Made by a program: the position numbers and the translations under genes. A stretch of DNA of 64,000 nt from Methanobrevibacter millerae (GTDB lineage: Archaea; Methanobacteriota; Methanobacteria; Methanobacteriales; Methanobacteriaceae), in the NCBI RefSeq assembly GCF_001477655.1, contig NZ_CP011266.1, forward strand, positions 1,224,001-1,288,000, in the 5' to 3' direction. The notes below the pieces were generated by a model. The model was not told where the DNA came from, searched no databases, and worked only from the letters and a program-made list of their open reading frames with translations. Shown here in pieces: positions 8,947 through 17,753 of this stretch; within the stretch, counting starts at the first letter, position 1; each line of letters opens with the position of its first letter.

Positions 8947-10818
8947 TTATTTAATTTTTAAATATAATAATGTCATATCATCGAATTGTTCTGCATCTTT
9001 AGTGAATCTATTAATGTCATTTAACAATGGTACAATTGGATTGCCATCATTTTTAAATTCATTAAAGAAGTTTAAAAGCCTATCTTCACCATACATTTTA
9101 TTTTTAGTATTATTTGCATCAGTTATTCCATCAGTGTATAATACTAATTCATTGGTTAGGATTATCTCATCATTTAAGTAGTCAAAGTCTTGAATAATTC
9201 CAAGTACAATTCCAGAATCAATTTTTAAATATTTAAATCTACTATTTTCTTTTATTAATGGCGGGTTATGTCCTGCATTTGAAAATATTAATTTTTTAGT
9301 TGTTTTGTTGTATATTCCAAGCCATAATGTAAGAAACATTGATTCACTGTTATTTTCGCTTAATTGGTTGTTTAATGAATATAAAACTTCTGAAGGGTTT
9401 TTATTATGTTTTAAAATCTGTTTAATCATAACTTGGGTTGTCATTGCAAGCAATGCTGCGGGAACACCTTTACCTGATGCATCACCAATTACAATAGCCA
9501 AATTATCTTCATCTATCATATAATAATCAAAAAAGTCCCCTCCAACTTTTTTTGCAGGATTTGAATAGCCGTCAACTATAAATTCATTTGTTTCAATTGC
9601 TTCGGTTGGAAGTGCGGATGCTTGAATTTTGGTTGCAATATCAAGTTCTGCTTCAGCACGATTTTTTTCACCTTCAATTTCATGAATATTTTCAATATAA
9701 TTATTGTTATGTTCTATTAAATCGGTGTATGATTGGGCAAGAGTTCCGATTTCATTATCTTCATTAATATATTTGGAATAAACATTAACCAATTCCTCGG
9801 ATCTAATTTTTTCATTTTTTTTAATAAATGGTTTAATTTCTGAAAATTTTGAAATAGGTTCTATTACTTTATTTTCAATATATTTTAAGATAATTATGCT
9901 TGGTATGAAGAATATCATTAAAATTGTATCGGTTATTATAAGTCCTGGCATAAAAACAAAGTATTTGAATATTTTGTTAATGTTCATTAATAACCCCTGA
10001 GTTAAAATAGTAATTATTATTCCTAAAATAGCAATGGTTAAGGTTATAATAAGAAAATTCCTAATAATCTTTTCAATTATTGTATTTTCATTGTCAGATT
10101 CTATTTTATATTTAAAAGGTTTTGTCAAATAGCTAAATAATAAAATTCCAATTAAAACTAATTCTCCAATAATAATGTTTCTATCAATATTTAATAACAT
10201 TGAGAATAATGATATTATTGTTAAAATTATCAAAAAATAAAATAATGTTCTATATAATTTTTTATTAGCATTTCTTTTGGAGGTTTTTGGAGTTTTTATG
10301 AAGTTAATTTTTTCACAAAGCCAAATACCAATTATTCCAAATATAAATGCAAGAGTTGTAAAGTTTAACAAAGATACAAAAAAGTAGATATCATCTATGT
10401 GTTCACCATAATAAATTCCTAATAAACCTGCATGGAATGCTGAGTAAATAAATCCACAGATGAAAATGCTTGATAGGAATAGTGTAATGTGGTAAATATT
10501 ATCCAATATTGGTTTTGTAATTTTATTGGTCTTAAAACCAGAGTACCAAAGTTTATATGCCAAATATGAAATTCCAAAAGTAAATATCTCTGAAGGAATA
10601 ATTATTGAAATTGAATAACCATTCATTAAATCGATTATTGTATTTGCAAATACTGCACCTAAAGCACCATACGGGCCAAATATTAATCCTAAAACATATA
10701 ACAAACCTAGATGTGGGCTGCTAATTCCAAAATCCCAGAAATTACTAAAAGAAAATGCAAAATTTATTATCAGCATTGATATAAATGATATTAATATTTG
10801 TTTTATTTTTGTTTTCAT
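8947..10818 (-). CDS. Membrane-anchored SpoIIE/RsbU-type serine phosphatase
   Basis: This 623-residue protein has about ten membrane helices in residues 1-330. The first ~90 residues (ISSPHLGLLYVLGLIFGPYG) form a sensor-like membrane domain. A coiled linker (~340-400) leads to a PP2C-like SpoIIE phosphatase at ~400-623, with metal-binding motifs VGGDFFDYY and IGDASGKGVPAALLAM, then FSNAGHNPPL and ELVLYTDGITDA. Proteins of this class dephosphorylate a STAS-domain protein and so release it to act on an anti-sigma-type kinase. The dead STAS and HATPase pieces immediately upstream (10859-11100) were probably its partners. In this locus the MATE fusion tail is the only other kinase-like domain. 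Confidence 0.88.
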   Translation of the reverse strand: MKTKIKQILISFISMLIINFAFSFSNFWDFGISSPHLGLLYVLGLIFGPYGALGAVFANTIIDLMNGYSISIIIPSEIFTFGISYLAYKLWYSGFKTNKITKPILDNIYHITLFLSSIFICGFIYSAFHAGLLGIYYGEHIDDIYFFVSLLNFTTLAFIFGIIGIWLCEKINFIKTPKTSKRNANKKLYRTLFYFLIILTIISLFSMLLNIDRNIIIGELVLIGILLFSYLTKPFKYKIESDNENTIIEKIIRNFLIITLTIAILGIIITILTQGLLMNINKIFKYFVFMPGLIITDTILMIFFIPSIIILKYIENKVIEPISKFSEIKPFIKKNEKIRSEELVNVYSKYINEDNEIGTLAQSYTDLIEHNNNYIENIHEIEGEKNRAEAELDIATKIQASALPTEAIETNEFIVDGYSNPAKKVGGDFFDYYMIDEDNLAIVIGDASGKGVPAALLAMTTQVMIKQILKHNKNPSEVLYSLNNQLSENNSESMFLTLWLGIYNKTTKKLIFSNAGHNPPLIKENSRFKYLKIDSGIVLGIIQDFDYLNDEIILTNELVLYTDGITDANNTKNKMYGEDRLLNFFNEFKNDGNPIVPLLNDINRFTKDAEQFDDMTLLYLKIK

Positions 10819-10858
10819 TATTCCTCTTTTTTAATAATTTTTAAGTGATTTTCATTAT

Positions 10859-11100
10859 TTATATAATGTAGTAAATTTCATCTGTCATTTCTTTAATTAA
10901 AAAGATACCTAACCCAATAATTTTTGCTTCATTTATGTCTTTTGGGTGCTAATTAAAATTTTAAGCCCTGCACTTGAAATATAATCTAAATCAGTAAGAT
11001 TCATTATTAAAATCAAAATTTCCTAATTCATTATCAATTTCTTTATCTGGATATTGTGCAGTAATTGTATAAACATGATATTCAATAACCAATGTTAATT
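10859..11100 (-). pseudogene. Remnants of STAS (anti-sigma antagonist) and HATPase (anti-sigma kinase) genes
   Basis: Reading leftward, one frame gives VIEYHVYTITAQYPDKEIDN, which stops. The next frame gives LTDLDYISSAGLKILIST, a clear STAS phosphorylation-site motif (usually DLSxLDYISSAGLRVLL). A third frame gives IIGLGIFLIKEMTDEIYYI, ending TAA 10859-10861, the typical C-terminal G2 box and tail of an RsbW-like kinase (GLGLFLIKxxxDEVEY). So 3' pieces of two partner-switch genes have been fused by deletion and frameshift directly upstream of the SpoIIE phosphatase. The gene order matches an RsbV-RsbW-RsbU operon. Confidence 0.75.
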
Positions 11101-11110
11101 CTTTTAATTA

Positions 11111-11370
11111 TATTTTTTAGTAATAGCATATGATATCTTCCTATTAATTATTATAATCGTGTTAACTTTTATACATTTTGCAATTTTTGATGATTTTTTG
11201 TAAAATAATACCATATATTTTTCCATTCATAAACTTTTTATTTTATAGTTTTTTTTAAATTTAATAGTGTAAGTAAGTACTTACATTCGAAAAACTTTAT
11301 ATTTGGGTTTTAATAGATAAATTAGTAAGTGTATTGGCTTATAATTAAATTATAGGAAGTAGGTGAAAAT
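11111..11370. other. AT-rich upstream region with a palindromic promoter
   Basis: No coding remnant is seen here. It holds the 12 bp palindrome and TATA box described next, and the leader of the 23-residue reading frame. Confidence 0.5.
11273..11302 (+). promoter_or_regulatory. Promoter with palindromic operator GTAAGTACTTAC
   Basis: GTAAGTACTTAC (11273-11284) is a perfect 12 bp palindrome fused to ATTCGAAAA and the TATA-like ACTTTATAT. The same 30 bp with two changes lies at 23124-23153. A conserved palindrome touching the BRE/TATA region suggests a repressor site. Transcription would start near 11325 and read into the 23-residue frame. Confidence 0.6.
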
Positions 11371-11442
11371 ATGAGTTTATTTGATTGGGCTAATTTAAAT
11401 CGTTGGTGGGATCCAGTATATATATTCTATGCATATTACTGA
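11371..11442 (+). CDS. Possible 23-residue peptide behind the palindromic promoter
   Basis: ATG 11371 follows GGTG at 11362-11365 with good spacing. The frame ends TGA 11440-11442 and encodes MSLFDWANLNRWW followed by an aromatic tail (FYAYY). It contains three Trp and four Tyr in 23 residues, which is unlikely by chance in this A/T-rich background. It could be a small membrane-surface peptide, a leader peptide, or the start of a lost gene whose promoter was kept. I cannot assign a function. Confidence 0.4.
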   Translation: MSLFDWANLNRWWDPVYIFYAYY

Positions 11443-11571
11443 TTGATTATATTTTATAGATAACTATTTTAGGAGTGTGAATTTTTCTTATAAAACTTTT
11501 TTTATATTTTTTTCTTTATTTAAGTATGTGAAGGGAATAATCTCTTTAATAAATTTTTTATATTAATTTTT

Positions 11572-11983
11572 TTATTCAAAAATTAATTTATCAATAATGT
11601 CCATATCCAAATTCTCTTCCACGATTTCAGCCAGTTTATTTAGAGAATAATCTTTTTGTGCTTCGTATGGATCTTTTCCTGTCTGAATATCCAAACCTTT
11701 TTTTTTGCTCTAATATAGTTTAAAAATTCGCGTCTGAAATTATAATTGTTAAATATACCATGGAAATATGTTGCAAAGATGTTTTCATGACATGCACCAT
11801 CTACAAGCCCATTTTCATCATTTCCTGGCCTTTTTTAATATTTAAAAGAGCATCACAATTTAAAAGATTAGTTGTTCCTTCATGGATTTCATAGCCTGTA
11901 ACTGTCTCACCAACAATGTTTTTAAACATTTCTCGCGCAATTCCTTCTAAATTATCTGGAATTGTTGCCTGAGATTGTTTCAA
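11572..11983 (-). pseudogene. cobQ: C-terminal fragment of cobyric acid synthase, with two frameshifts
   Basis: The pieces read GYEIHEGTT, then (after a shift near 11815) NGLVDGACHENIFATYFHG and IFNNYNFRREFLNY. After a second shift in a nine-base run near 11700 they continue as LDIQTGKDPYE to TAA 11572-11574. These are the hallmarks of the glutamine amidotransferase half of CobQ/CbiP, including GYEIHxG and the catalytic-His region TYxHG. The N-terminal half is absent. It abuts an integrase fragment on the same strand, so a recombination or deletion event joined the two. The normal enzyme amidates adenosylcobyrinic acid a,c-diamide in B12 synthesis. This copy is dead, and an intact copy is presumably elsewhere. 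Confidence 0.8.
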
Positions 11984-12332
11984 ACTGTATAGGTGCAGTT
12001 GTGTTTGCAGCTTTTTTATTTATTTGAGGCAATTCGAAAAGTTCAATTTCATAATACCTGTAGATTACAAGTATAGGTGTAAACATTGCTTTTACAGTAT
12101 TCAATGAAAAATTATCAAGAAGATATTGCCTGAAGGTCAGGAGTCTTCTTTTTAATTTTCTCTTTTTCCATTTTATGCCTGCATCCTCTTCAGCTTCTGC
12201 TTCTTCCAAGAGTTCTGTCAAGCTCATTCCACAAAATTCAGTATACTTTTTCACAGCGTGCTTGTAGATTCGCTCCGTTCCCTCGCTGTGGTTTTTCATA
12301 ATATGTACTTCTTCAATTAACTCGTTGTCCAT
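11952..12332 (-). pseudogene. N-terminal fragment of a tyrosine recombinase
   Basis: From a likely ATG at 12332 the frame gives a SAM-like core-binding domain: HSEGTERIYKHAVKKYTEF, a charged helix pair, then LLTFRQYLLDNFSLNTVKAM. The catalytic domain (R, HxxR, Y) is missing. The frame instead runs into sequence overlapping the cobQ fragment (11952-11983). It is different from the intact recombinase at 36.3 kb. It is a scar of a former integrated element. Confidence 0.65.
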
Positions 12333-12414
12333 AATATCACTTTCTATTTTTTTAATATTATAGGAGTTTAGTGAGAGCATTTGCAAAGTATTTTTTGCTT
12401 GTATTATGTCGAAC

Positions 12415-12465
12415 AAATTTCACTAAAAGTAGTGGATAATTTAAAGTGTATTATGCCAATACTAT
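12415..12465. repeat. Dispersed repeat, copy 2
   Basis: This matches 5490-5540 over about 51 bp. It lies exactly between the upstream end of the integrase fragment and a broken rightward frame, as expected for the edge of an inserted element. Confidence 0.6.
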
Positions 12466-12468
12466 ATC

Positions 12469-12748
12469 CATTGGAATAAATATGATGAAGATGCAAAATT
12501 CAAAAAACGGATTGTTAATAAAAAAATGACAATAATGCTCCTGTAAACATCAAAGCCATAAGAAATTCTCCGATATTTAAAACCACCAATGATAACAATA
12601 ATAAATTTCTATTTTTCATGTTCAAACAAAATTTTGAAAAATGCTGTGCACAAATCTATGATGATGCCAACCACAGGAATGCTGAAAAATGGATGAAATT
12701 ATAAATGATTTCATATCAAACAATAGTTTTACAGACATGGAAAACTGA
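12469..12748 (+). pseudogene. Decayed small gene of unknown family
   Basis: Three frames join into one plausible protein: HWNKYDEDAKFKKRI, then NAPVNIKAIRNSPIFKTTND, FKQNFEKCCAQIYDDANHRN and IINDFISNNSFTDMEN. At least two frameshifts separate them, and there is no start codon or ribosome binding site. It begins where the dispersed repeat ends. I do not recognise it. Confidence 0.45.
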
Positions 12749-12847
12749 TGTTAAAGAAAAAAATGTTATAATGAATGAATTTAAACTTCATTTAATGATT
12801 AATGTAAGAAAATTACTTAAATTAAAAATAATAAATAATTATATAAT

Positions 12848-13828
12848 ATGTTAGATTTCAATCAAGAAAAATTATCCATTAAATATTCGGGCAATGTGCC
12901 TCACGATTATGACATTTCACTAGTGCAGGTTACTTTTGATTTTATATATTCCGTTTTAAAGAATGAAAATACTATTGATAATGCAATTAAGGATATTTCG
13001 AAACATTATGCTTTATCTGAAGAATATCTTTTTGATTATTTTCTCGAAAATAAATTTATCATTGATAAAACAAATAAAAACGATTTTTTTGAACTTTTAA
13101 AAAATTATAATACGAAATCCTTAAAAAGAATGCTTAAAGAACATGGCCTAAAGACTTCAGGCAAAAGGGAAAAAATAGAAAAACGGATATTCGATAATAA
13201 TCTGATTGGAAATGATTATTACATATCCTCCAAGTCTAAAGTATTTTATAAAAATAAGAAAAGACGAATTAGGATATTTAATGAATATCTATCGGATTAT
13301 TATTATTTCATTGAATTCAATGAGTTTTATATGGATAATTATCGAAAAAAGGAATTCAACATTCCAATTGACTTCATTAACCTGCATATCAGAAAATCCG
13401 CTGAGGATAAAAAACATGACTCTTTTATTTTGAATAATAAAATCATGGCACAACATTTCCTTAAAACTGAGAATCATGATAAAATGCTTGAATATATTTT
13501 AGCTTGTTTCTGCATGAATTTAAATCCGATATGGAAAATAAATGACTTGAAGCATCATTTAGGTATTGATAGGTATACTTATGAAAATTTACTGCTTTTA
13601 AAAGAAAAATTAAGTAAAAATATTATTATTTCAACTTATTATTTGATTTGGGATTCGTTTAATTTTGAAAGATTAATCCTGTCAAAATATGAAGGATATC
13701 TTTACCTGAAGGAAATATTGAATTCTAAAGACCTATCAAAAATGAATAAGGAATTGGATAACAAGTTCTATGGAAATAACAATTTAAAAATTAAAAAAAT
13801 AACACAAAAAACATTATTTGATTTTTAA
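12848..13828 (+). CDS. SAP-domain protein of unknown function
   Basis: This 326-residue protein contains a SAP helix-extended-loop-helix at ~88-122 (LKRMLKEHGLKTSGKREKI), a motif that binds DNA and is common in nucleic-acid repair or nuclear-matrix proteins. Residues 1-85 and 130-326 are charged and rich in aromatic residues and do not match a family I can name. The C-terminal TQKTLFDF resembles a PIP-box-like tail (QxxLxxFF), which could bind the PCNA clamp. That is a suggestion only. It stands alone, with a near-pure A/T upstream region and no clear ribosome binding site. Confidence 0.7.
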   Translation: MLDFNQEKLSIKYSGNVPHDYDISLVQVTFDFIYSVLKNENTIDNAIKDISKHYALSEEYLFDYFLENKFIIDKTNKNDFFELLKNYNTKSLKRMLKEHGLKTSGKREKIEKRIFDNNLIGNDYYISSKSKVFYKNKKRRIRIFNEYLSDYYYFIEFNEFYMDNYRKKEFNIPIDFINLHIRKSAEDKKHDSFILNNKIMAQHFLKTENHDKMLEYILACFCMNLNPIWKINDLKHHLGIDRYTYENLLLLKEKLSKNIIISTYYLIWDSFNFERLILSKYEGYLYLKEILNSKDLSKMNKELDNKFYGNNNLKIKKITQKTLFDF

Positions 13829-13837
13829 AAGAATAAA

Positions 13838-14887
13838 TCAGCTGTTTCCGGTAAACGGTCTTAAAATCTTAATTTTATCCATAATTTTAATTATGATGTA
13901 TGAAGCACCTGTTGACAAAATAACTCCTATTATAATGTCAAAAAATACAAATCCGGTTAAATTGATTATATGAATTTTTTCAAATAAATTTATTACTAAA
14001 ACATTTACCAAATATATACCATAGCTGGTTTTACTTATATTAATTATGTATTCTTTAAATTTATCATCAATCCTATTGAAATCTGTATTGAATACAATAA
14101 TATATAATCCTAATGCCTGTAAACAAGCTCCAGGAGTAATGTCTCCTAATCTAATGAAGAATAGGGATTGCTGTTTTGTCATCACTGATAAAAGTATGGT
14201 TCCGACAAACGTTATTAATGTACCCATTATAAAGAGCATCAATCCGAATTGTTTGCTTTTCAATACATGCTTATCTTTTATTGCCAGATAGTATCCTAAA
14301 ATAAAGTAGCCTATTGCACCAGTGAAATACCTGAAATAATCGAATAATATGGAATCAATATTGAAGAACTGAAAAATACTTAGAATTGCCCAAACAATTA
14401 ATATATATTCTATTTCACGCATTGGAGCATTTTGAATCCATCTGCTTAATAATGGGGATAGAATGTATAGTCCTAATATCATATATACATACCAGAATTG
14501 TACTGATATTATTGTTGGATCCAGAAATCCTTTAAAAATATATTTAAACACATCTAAAATTTGCCAGTTTGGACCTAGACTTTGCTTAAAAATAATTTTT
14601 ATAATTGCATATACTATCAGCCAGAATATAAAGGGAAGTAATATTCTTTTAATTCTTTTTGGTATTACTTCTATCGGCTGCTGCTTTCTAAGCAACAGAT
14701 ATCCTGATGCCATAATAAATAAGATTATTGCAAACCTGAATATTGATTCAAAAAATACTCCCTGATACCAGTTAAATGAAAATAAAGGATTTACATTCAG
14801 TGCTGCTGAAGATACATGTATTCCTATAACACCAAATACCGCTAAAAACTTAAGTAAATCTATCCACAATAATCTTTCGCTATTCAT
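13838..14887 (-). CDS. Acyltransferase 3 family membrane protein
   Basis: This 349-residue protein has about ten helices. It opens with the acyltransferase-3 signature (IDLLKFLAVFGVIGIHVSS), including the catalytic-type histidine near residue 24, and later has RIKRILLPFIFWLIVY. The family moves acyl groups, usually acetyl, onto surface sugars or other envelope molecules. Near a deacetylase and a Gtr-type cluster, a role in modifying surface polysaccharide or glycan is reasonable. It ends 10 bp from the convergent SAP gene. Confidence 0.85.
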   Translation of the reverse strand: MNSERLLWIDLLKFLAVFGVIGIHVSSAALNVNPLFSFNWYQGVFFESIFRFAIILFIMASGYLLLRKQQPIEVIPKRIKRILLPFIFWLIVYAIIKIIFKQSLGPNWQILDVFKYIFKGFLDPTIISVQFWYVYMILGLYILSPLLSRWIQNAPMREIEYILIVWAILSIFQFFNIDSILFDYFRYFTGAIGYFILGYYLAIKDKHVLKSKQFGLMLFIMGTLITFVGTILLSVMTKQQSLFFIRLGDITPGACLQALGLYIIVFNTDFNRIDDKFKEYIINISKTSYGIYLVNVLVINLFEKIHIINLTGFVFFDIIIGVILSTGASYIIIKIMDKIKILRPFTGNS

Positions 14888-15002
14888 AATTCTTAATAAA
14901 TATATATTTTTAATACTATATATTATTATCTTGTTATTATTTTATTAAAAAAATTTTAATTATTATCGCTTCTCTTTTTTACTTCATATTCAATTTTAAA
15001 TT

Positions 15003-15743
15003 TCAATAATTCTTAGCAATATTTGAATATAATAATCCCAGAGAATAATTGGCTATGCTTTCAATTATCGGAATAACAATACATCCATATATTAAAAATC
15101 CGACATATGGAATGGACATTACAAATGATGAAATAAATGTAATTGCATTCAATAGTATTGCCATTACAATCAGCCATTTGATTATGTTAACAATACCTAT
15201 GTTTTTGATATCCCTTATTACTTTTTTGATATTTAATGCTTCAGATAAGCTATTGAAGTAAGCCAATCTTGCTTTTGCAAAGAATAACAGAAATTCAAAT
15301 ATAAAATACACGATTAAAATCAGCACAAAGACAAATCCGACTGTCGCTAAAAATTCAATTATTCTTAAATTATTAATCAGATTTCTAGTTGCAGGGCCAA
15401 ATACGAACAATGCAATCAAAAGTAAAGTCGTCGGAACTATCATATAGACAATTCTTAAAAAAAGCACTCTAATTGAATCATATATATTGTTCACCAAATT
15501 AAAAGACGGCAGCATTGATGACTGATTTGAACCCAGTTTAACCATTGATAAAAAATATCCAGGTACAGTTAATATAAATAAGAAGAATGCAATCACTCCA
15601 ATTGCCGTAACATAATTGTTGTTGGCAATCAAACCAATTGGAATAATTGCAATAAAAACGAATAATAAACATAAAATAGGCAATTTTTTAATGTTTCTGA
15701 AAGGATATTTAAAAGAATTCATAACCAATTTTGATAAATCCAT
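15003..15743 (-). CDS. DUF4013-type membrane protein
   Basis: The protein has 246 residues from ATG 15743, chosen because AGGTGA lies seven bases upstream while the longer frame needs a TTG overlapping it. It has six or so helices, an opening MDLSKLVMNSFKYPF, and a repeating pattern typical of DUF4013 proteins, which are numerous in Methanobrevibacter. Function is unknown; envelope or transport roles are guessed for the family. Confidence 0.7.
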   Translation of the reverse strand: MDLSKLVMNSFKYPFRNIKKLPILCLLFVFIAIIPIGLIANNNYVTAIGVIAFFLFILTVPGYFLSMVKLGSNQSSMLPSFNLVNNIYDSIRVLFLRIVYMIVPTTLLLIALFVFGPATRNLINNLRIIEFLATVGFVFVLILIVYFIFEFLLFFAKARLAYFNSLSEALNIKKVIRDIKNIGIVNIIKWLIVMAILLNAITFISSFVMSIPYVGFLIYGCIVIPIIESIANYSLGLLYSNIAKNY

Positions 15744-15969
15744 AATCAATTCACCTAATAATCTTGCTTAGATACTCTACTTTAAAGTTAGTATTTATAT
15801 AATTATATAATTTCCTAAAAAAATAGTACAAATTATTTTTTGAAATTTTTAACCTTGTAGAAACCATTTTTAAAATATTTGTATTGCTCTGTAAATGTTA
15901 TATAACACATCTTTGAATAATCAAAAGAGAGTATAACTTTAAATATTTTTAACAATAAAAATTAGAATA

Positions 15970-16308
15970 ATGTCAAGAACTTATCTTAAATTTAAAAGTA
16001 CAAACAGAGAAGATGAAGAGCAAACAATATTGAGAATCTTAAAAGAGAACAAATACAAAAAAAGAGAAAAGAATGGAGAGGAATTTTATCAACATGGAGC
16101 CGGAATAGTCACATCTCCACAGTTAATTAAATACACCTTTGAAAATGATACAATTATACTAGAATCTTGGGTTAGAGACTTTGGATTCCTGGGTGAATCC
16201 AGTTTAGAAGGTTCTAGTCAAATATTTGCTAAAAAATCCGCCAAAGGAGCATTGAAAAGAATTCAGGAAGGACTTGGGTTGGAAATTATTGAACAGGGAA
16301 CTAAATAA
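15970..16308 (+). CDS. Small conserved-looking protein of unknown function
   Basis: This is a 112-residue soluble alpha/beta protein with no signal peptide. A GAGIVTSPQLIKYTFEND strand region is followed by a Gly/Ser-rich loop and a basic C-terminal helix (KSAKGALKRIQEGLG). It starts at ATG 15970 behind A/T-rich DNA with TATA-like stretches and no ribosome binding site, so it may be a leaderless mRNA. A clean hairpin terminator follows. I cannot assign a function. Confidence 0.65.
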   Translation: MSRTYLKFKSTNREDEEQTILRILKENKYKKREKNGEEFYQHGAGIVTSPQLIKYTFENDTIILESWVRDFGFLGESSLEGSSQIFAKKSAKGALKRIQEGLGLEIIEQGTK

Positions 16309-16660
16309 TAACTGTTTACCTATAAACAAACCCCAATTTTAATTTAACATTAAAACTAATGTTTTTTGATGATATTTAATATCATCTGCTTTATCTTTTA
16401 TTTTTGTTTATTTATTCTTATTTTTCTAAATGTTTTTACCATTTTGGTGCTGTTTATTTTGTATGTTTGATTTTTTTCTAGTTGGCGATTTATTCTCGTT
16501 TGCTCGAGGATTTTTATTTTTAGGGTATGATATTTCAATTATTAGTTATTAAAAAAAATAATATGTGATGAAAATCTAATTTGATGGCGGGATTATTAAT
16601 TGGGCAATGTTGTAAATAAAGAAAATGAATATTCATATAATTGAATTACAAAATAAAAAA
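16309..16660. other. Intergenic region between the 112-residue gene and tRNA-Lys
   Basis: It contains the hairpin terminator at 16368-16386. I see nothing else. Confidence 0.5.
16368..16386 (+). terminator. Hairpin terminator
   Basis: GATGATAT, loop TTA, and ATATCATC form a perfect 8 bp stem 60 bp after the stop codon, followed by a T-rich tract. Confidence 0.65.
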
Positions 16661-16734
16661 TGGGCCCGACGGGGTTTGAACCCGCGACAACAAGGTTAAG
16701 AGCCAAGCGCTCTACCAGACTGAGCTACGGGCCC
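16661..16734 (-). tRNA. tRNA-Lys (CTT anticodon)
   Basis: The cloverleaf reads on the minus strand. The acceptor stem is GGGCCCG (16734-16728) with CGGGCCC (16668-16662) and discriminator A at 16661. The D-arm is GCTC...GAGC. The anticodon loop CTCTTAA gives anticodon CTT, and the T-arm is GCGGG-TTCAAAC-CCCGT. No CCA is encoded, and a T-run follows at once. The anticodon stem is odd: CTTGG faces CCTTG, leaving two adjacent U-U mismatches (positions 28-42 and 29-41). See findings. Confidence 0.93.
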
Positions 16735-16760
16735 CACTGAAAAAATATTTTTAACAAAGC

Positions 16761-16768
16761 ATATAAAA
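16761..16768 (-). promoter_or_regulatory. TATA box of tRNA-Lys
   Basis: TTTTATAT on the minus strand lies about 27-34 bases upstream of the mature 5' end at 16734, the normal archaeal spacing. Confidence 0.55.
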
Positions 16769-17099
16769 AATAAAATCAAAAAGGATTTAAAAAAATCATC
16801 TTCAAATTAATTTTTTATATCTAATAATATATTATGTATGTTCATCTATTTAAATTAGTGCAATGTTAATCGGGATTGTCAAGTTTTTAGTGCTTTTAGA
16901 TAGTTGTGTCTATTTTTTTAATATTGTCTATTTAACATTCTTTTGATTTTTGAATTTCCTAAAAAACGAAATAATTATGAATTACCCTCTATTTTTTCAA
17001 AACACTAAAAAATACTCTTTTATAAAAAAATGCATTAAATTCCTTAAAAAAATATTATTAAATTATAAATACTATTTATAATATTACTGACAAATATAT

Positions 17100-17190
17100 G
17101 TGATTATAACATCAAGTTATAATGGAATGAATATTGCAAACACAGTAAAAGTAACTTCTTAAGGGGAATTTAATTCCCTTTTTCTTTTTT
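17100..17190 (+). ncRNA. Candidate small RNA or micro-ORF transcript
   Basis: TATA-like sequence (AAATTATAAATA near 17060) precedes a ~90 base unit. The unit ends in the hairpin GGGAAT-TTA-ATTCCC at about 17163-17178, followed by a T-run. An 11-codon frame (ATG 17126) ends just before the hairpin. A promoter and terminator with nothing else between suggest a short RNA. Evidence is weak. Confidence 0.3.
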
Positions 17191-17753
17191 TGGAATATTT
17201 CATATGATGAAATGTAATTCCCTTTCGAATTTTAAAAAAAGTGATTAATTAAATATATCATATCTCATTTTCATCAAAGAATAATCACCTTTTTCATTGA
17301 TTTAATCAAAGAAAATAAAAATTTTGATTAAAGAATATTTTGTGATATATATGGTGGACTTAAATTTTTGTTTTTTCATGATTGTGTTCTAAAAAAATAA
17401 TATTTAATGGTCTGAATTTTTTTGTTATCAATAATTGCGCTATGGCTGTTTTGTGTAAAATCCTTGTGATATTGATAGTTAATGGGTTTGAAACAAAGTT
17501 TTTGATAAGTCTTTTGCAGATGGAAAAATTTTTTAATATTAAATAACATGTTTAAATATTAAACTTTTCTCATATCAGAGTAATATTGATTTTAGAGGAT
17601 TATTTTACTTATTTTTATTATATTTTTTATTTAATTAATCAATTTAATAAATAAATTTATATACTTTGATTTTAATAAGTTCATATAGTTATTTTAACTT
17701 GAATTTTTTACAGATTCATAATTATGGATTTAACATTTGATGTAAGGGAAATG

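Larger units (their letters stand above)
16735..17723. other. Long non-coding region
   Basis: This is about 990 bp with no protein-coding frame of note. It holds the tRNA promoter and one candidate small transcript ending in a terminator (17100-17190). The rest is A/T-rich without recognisable structure. Confidence 0.5.
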
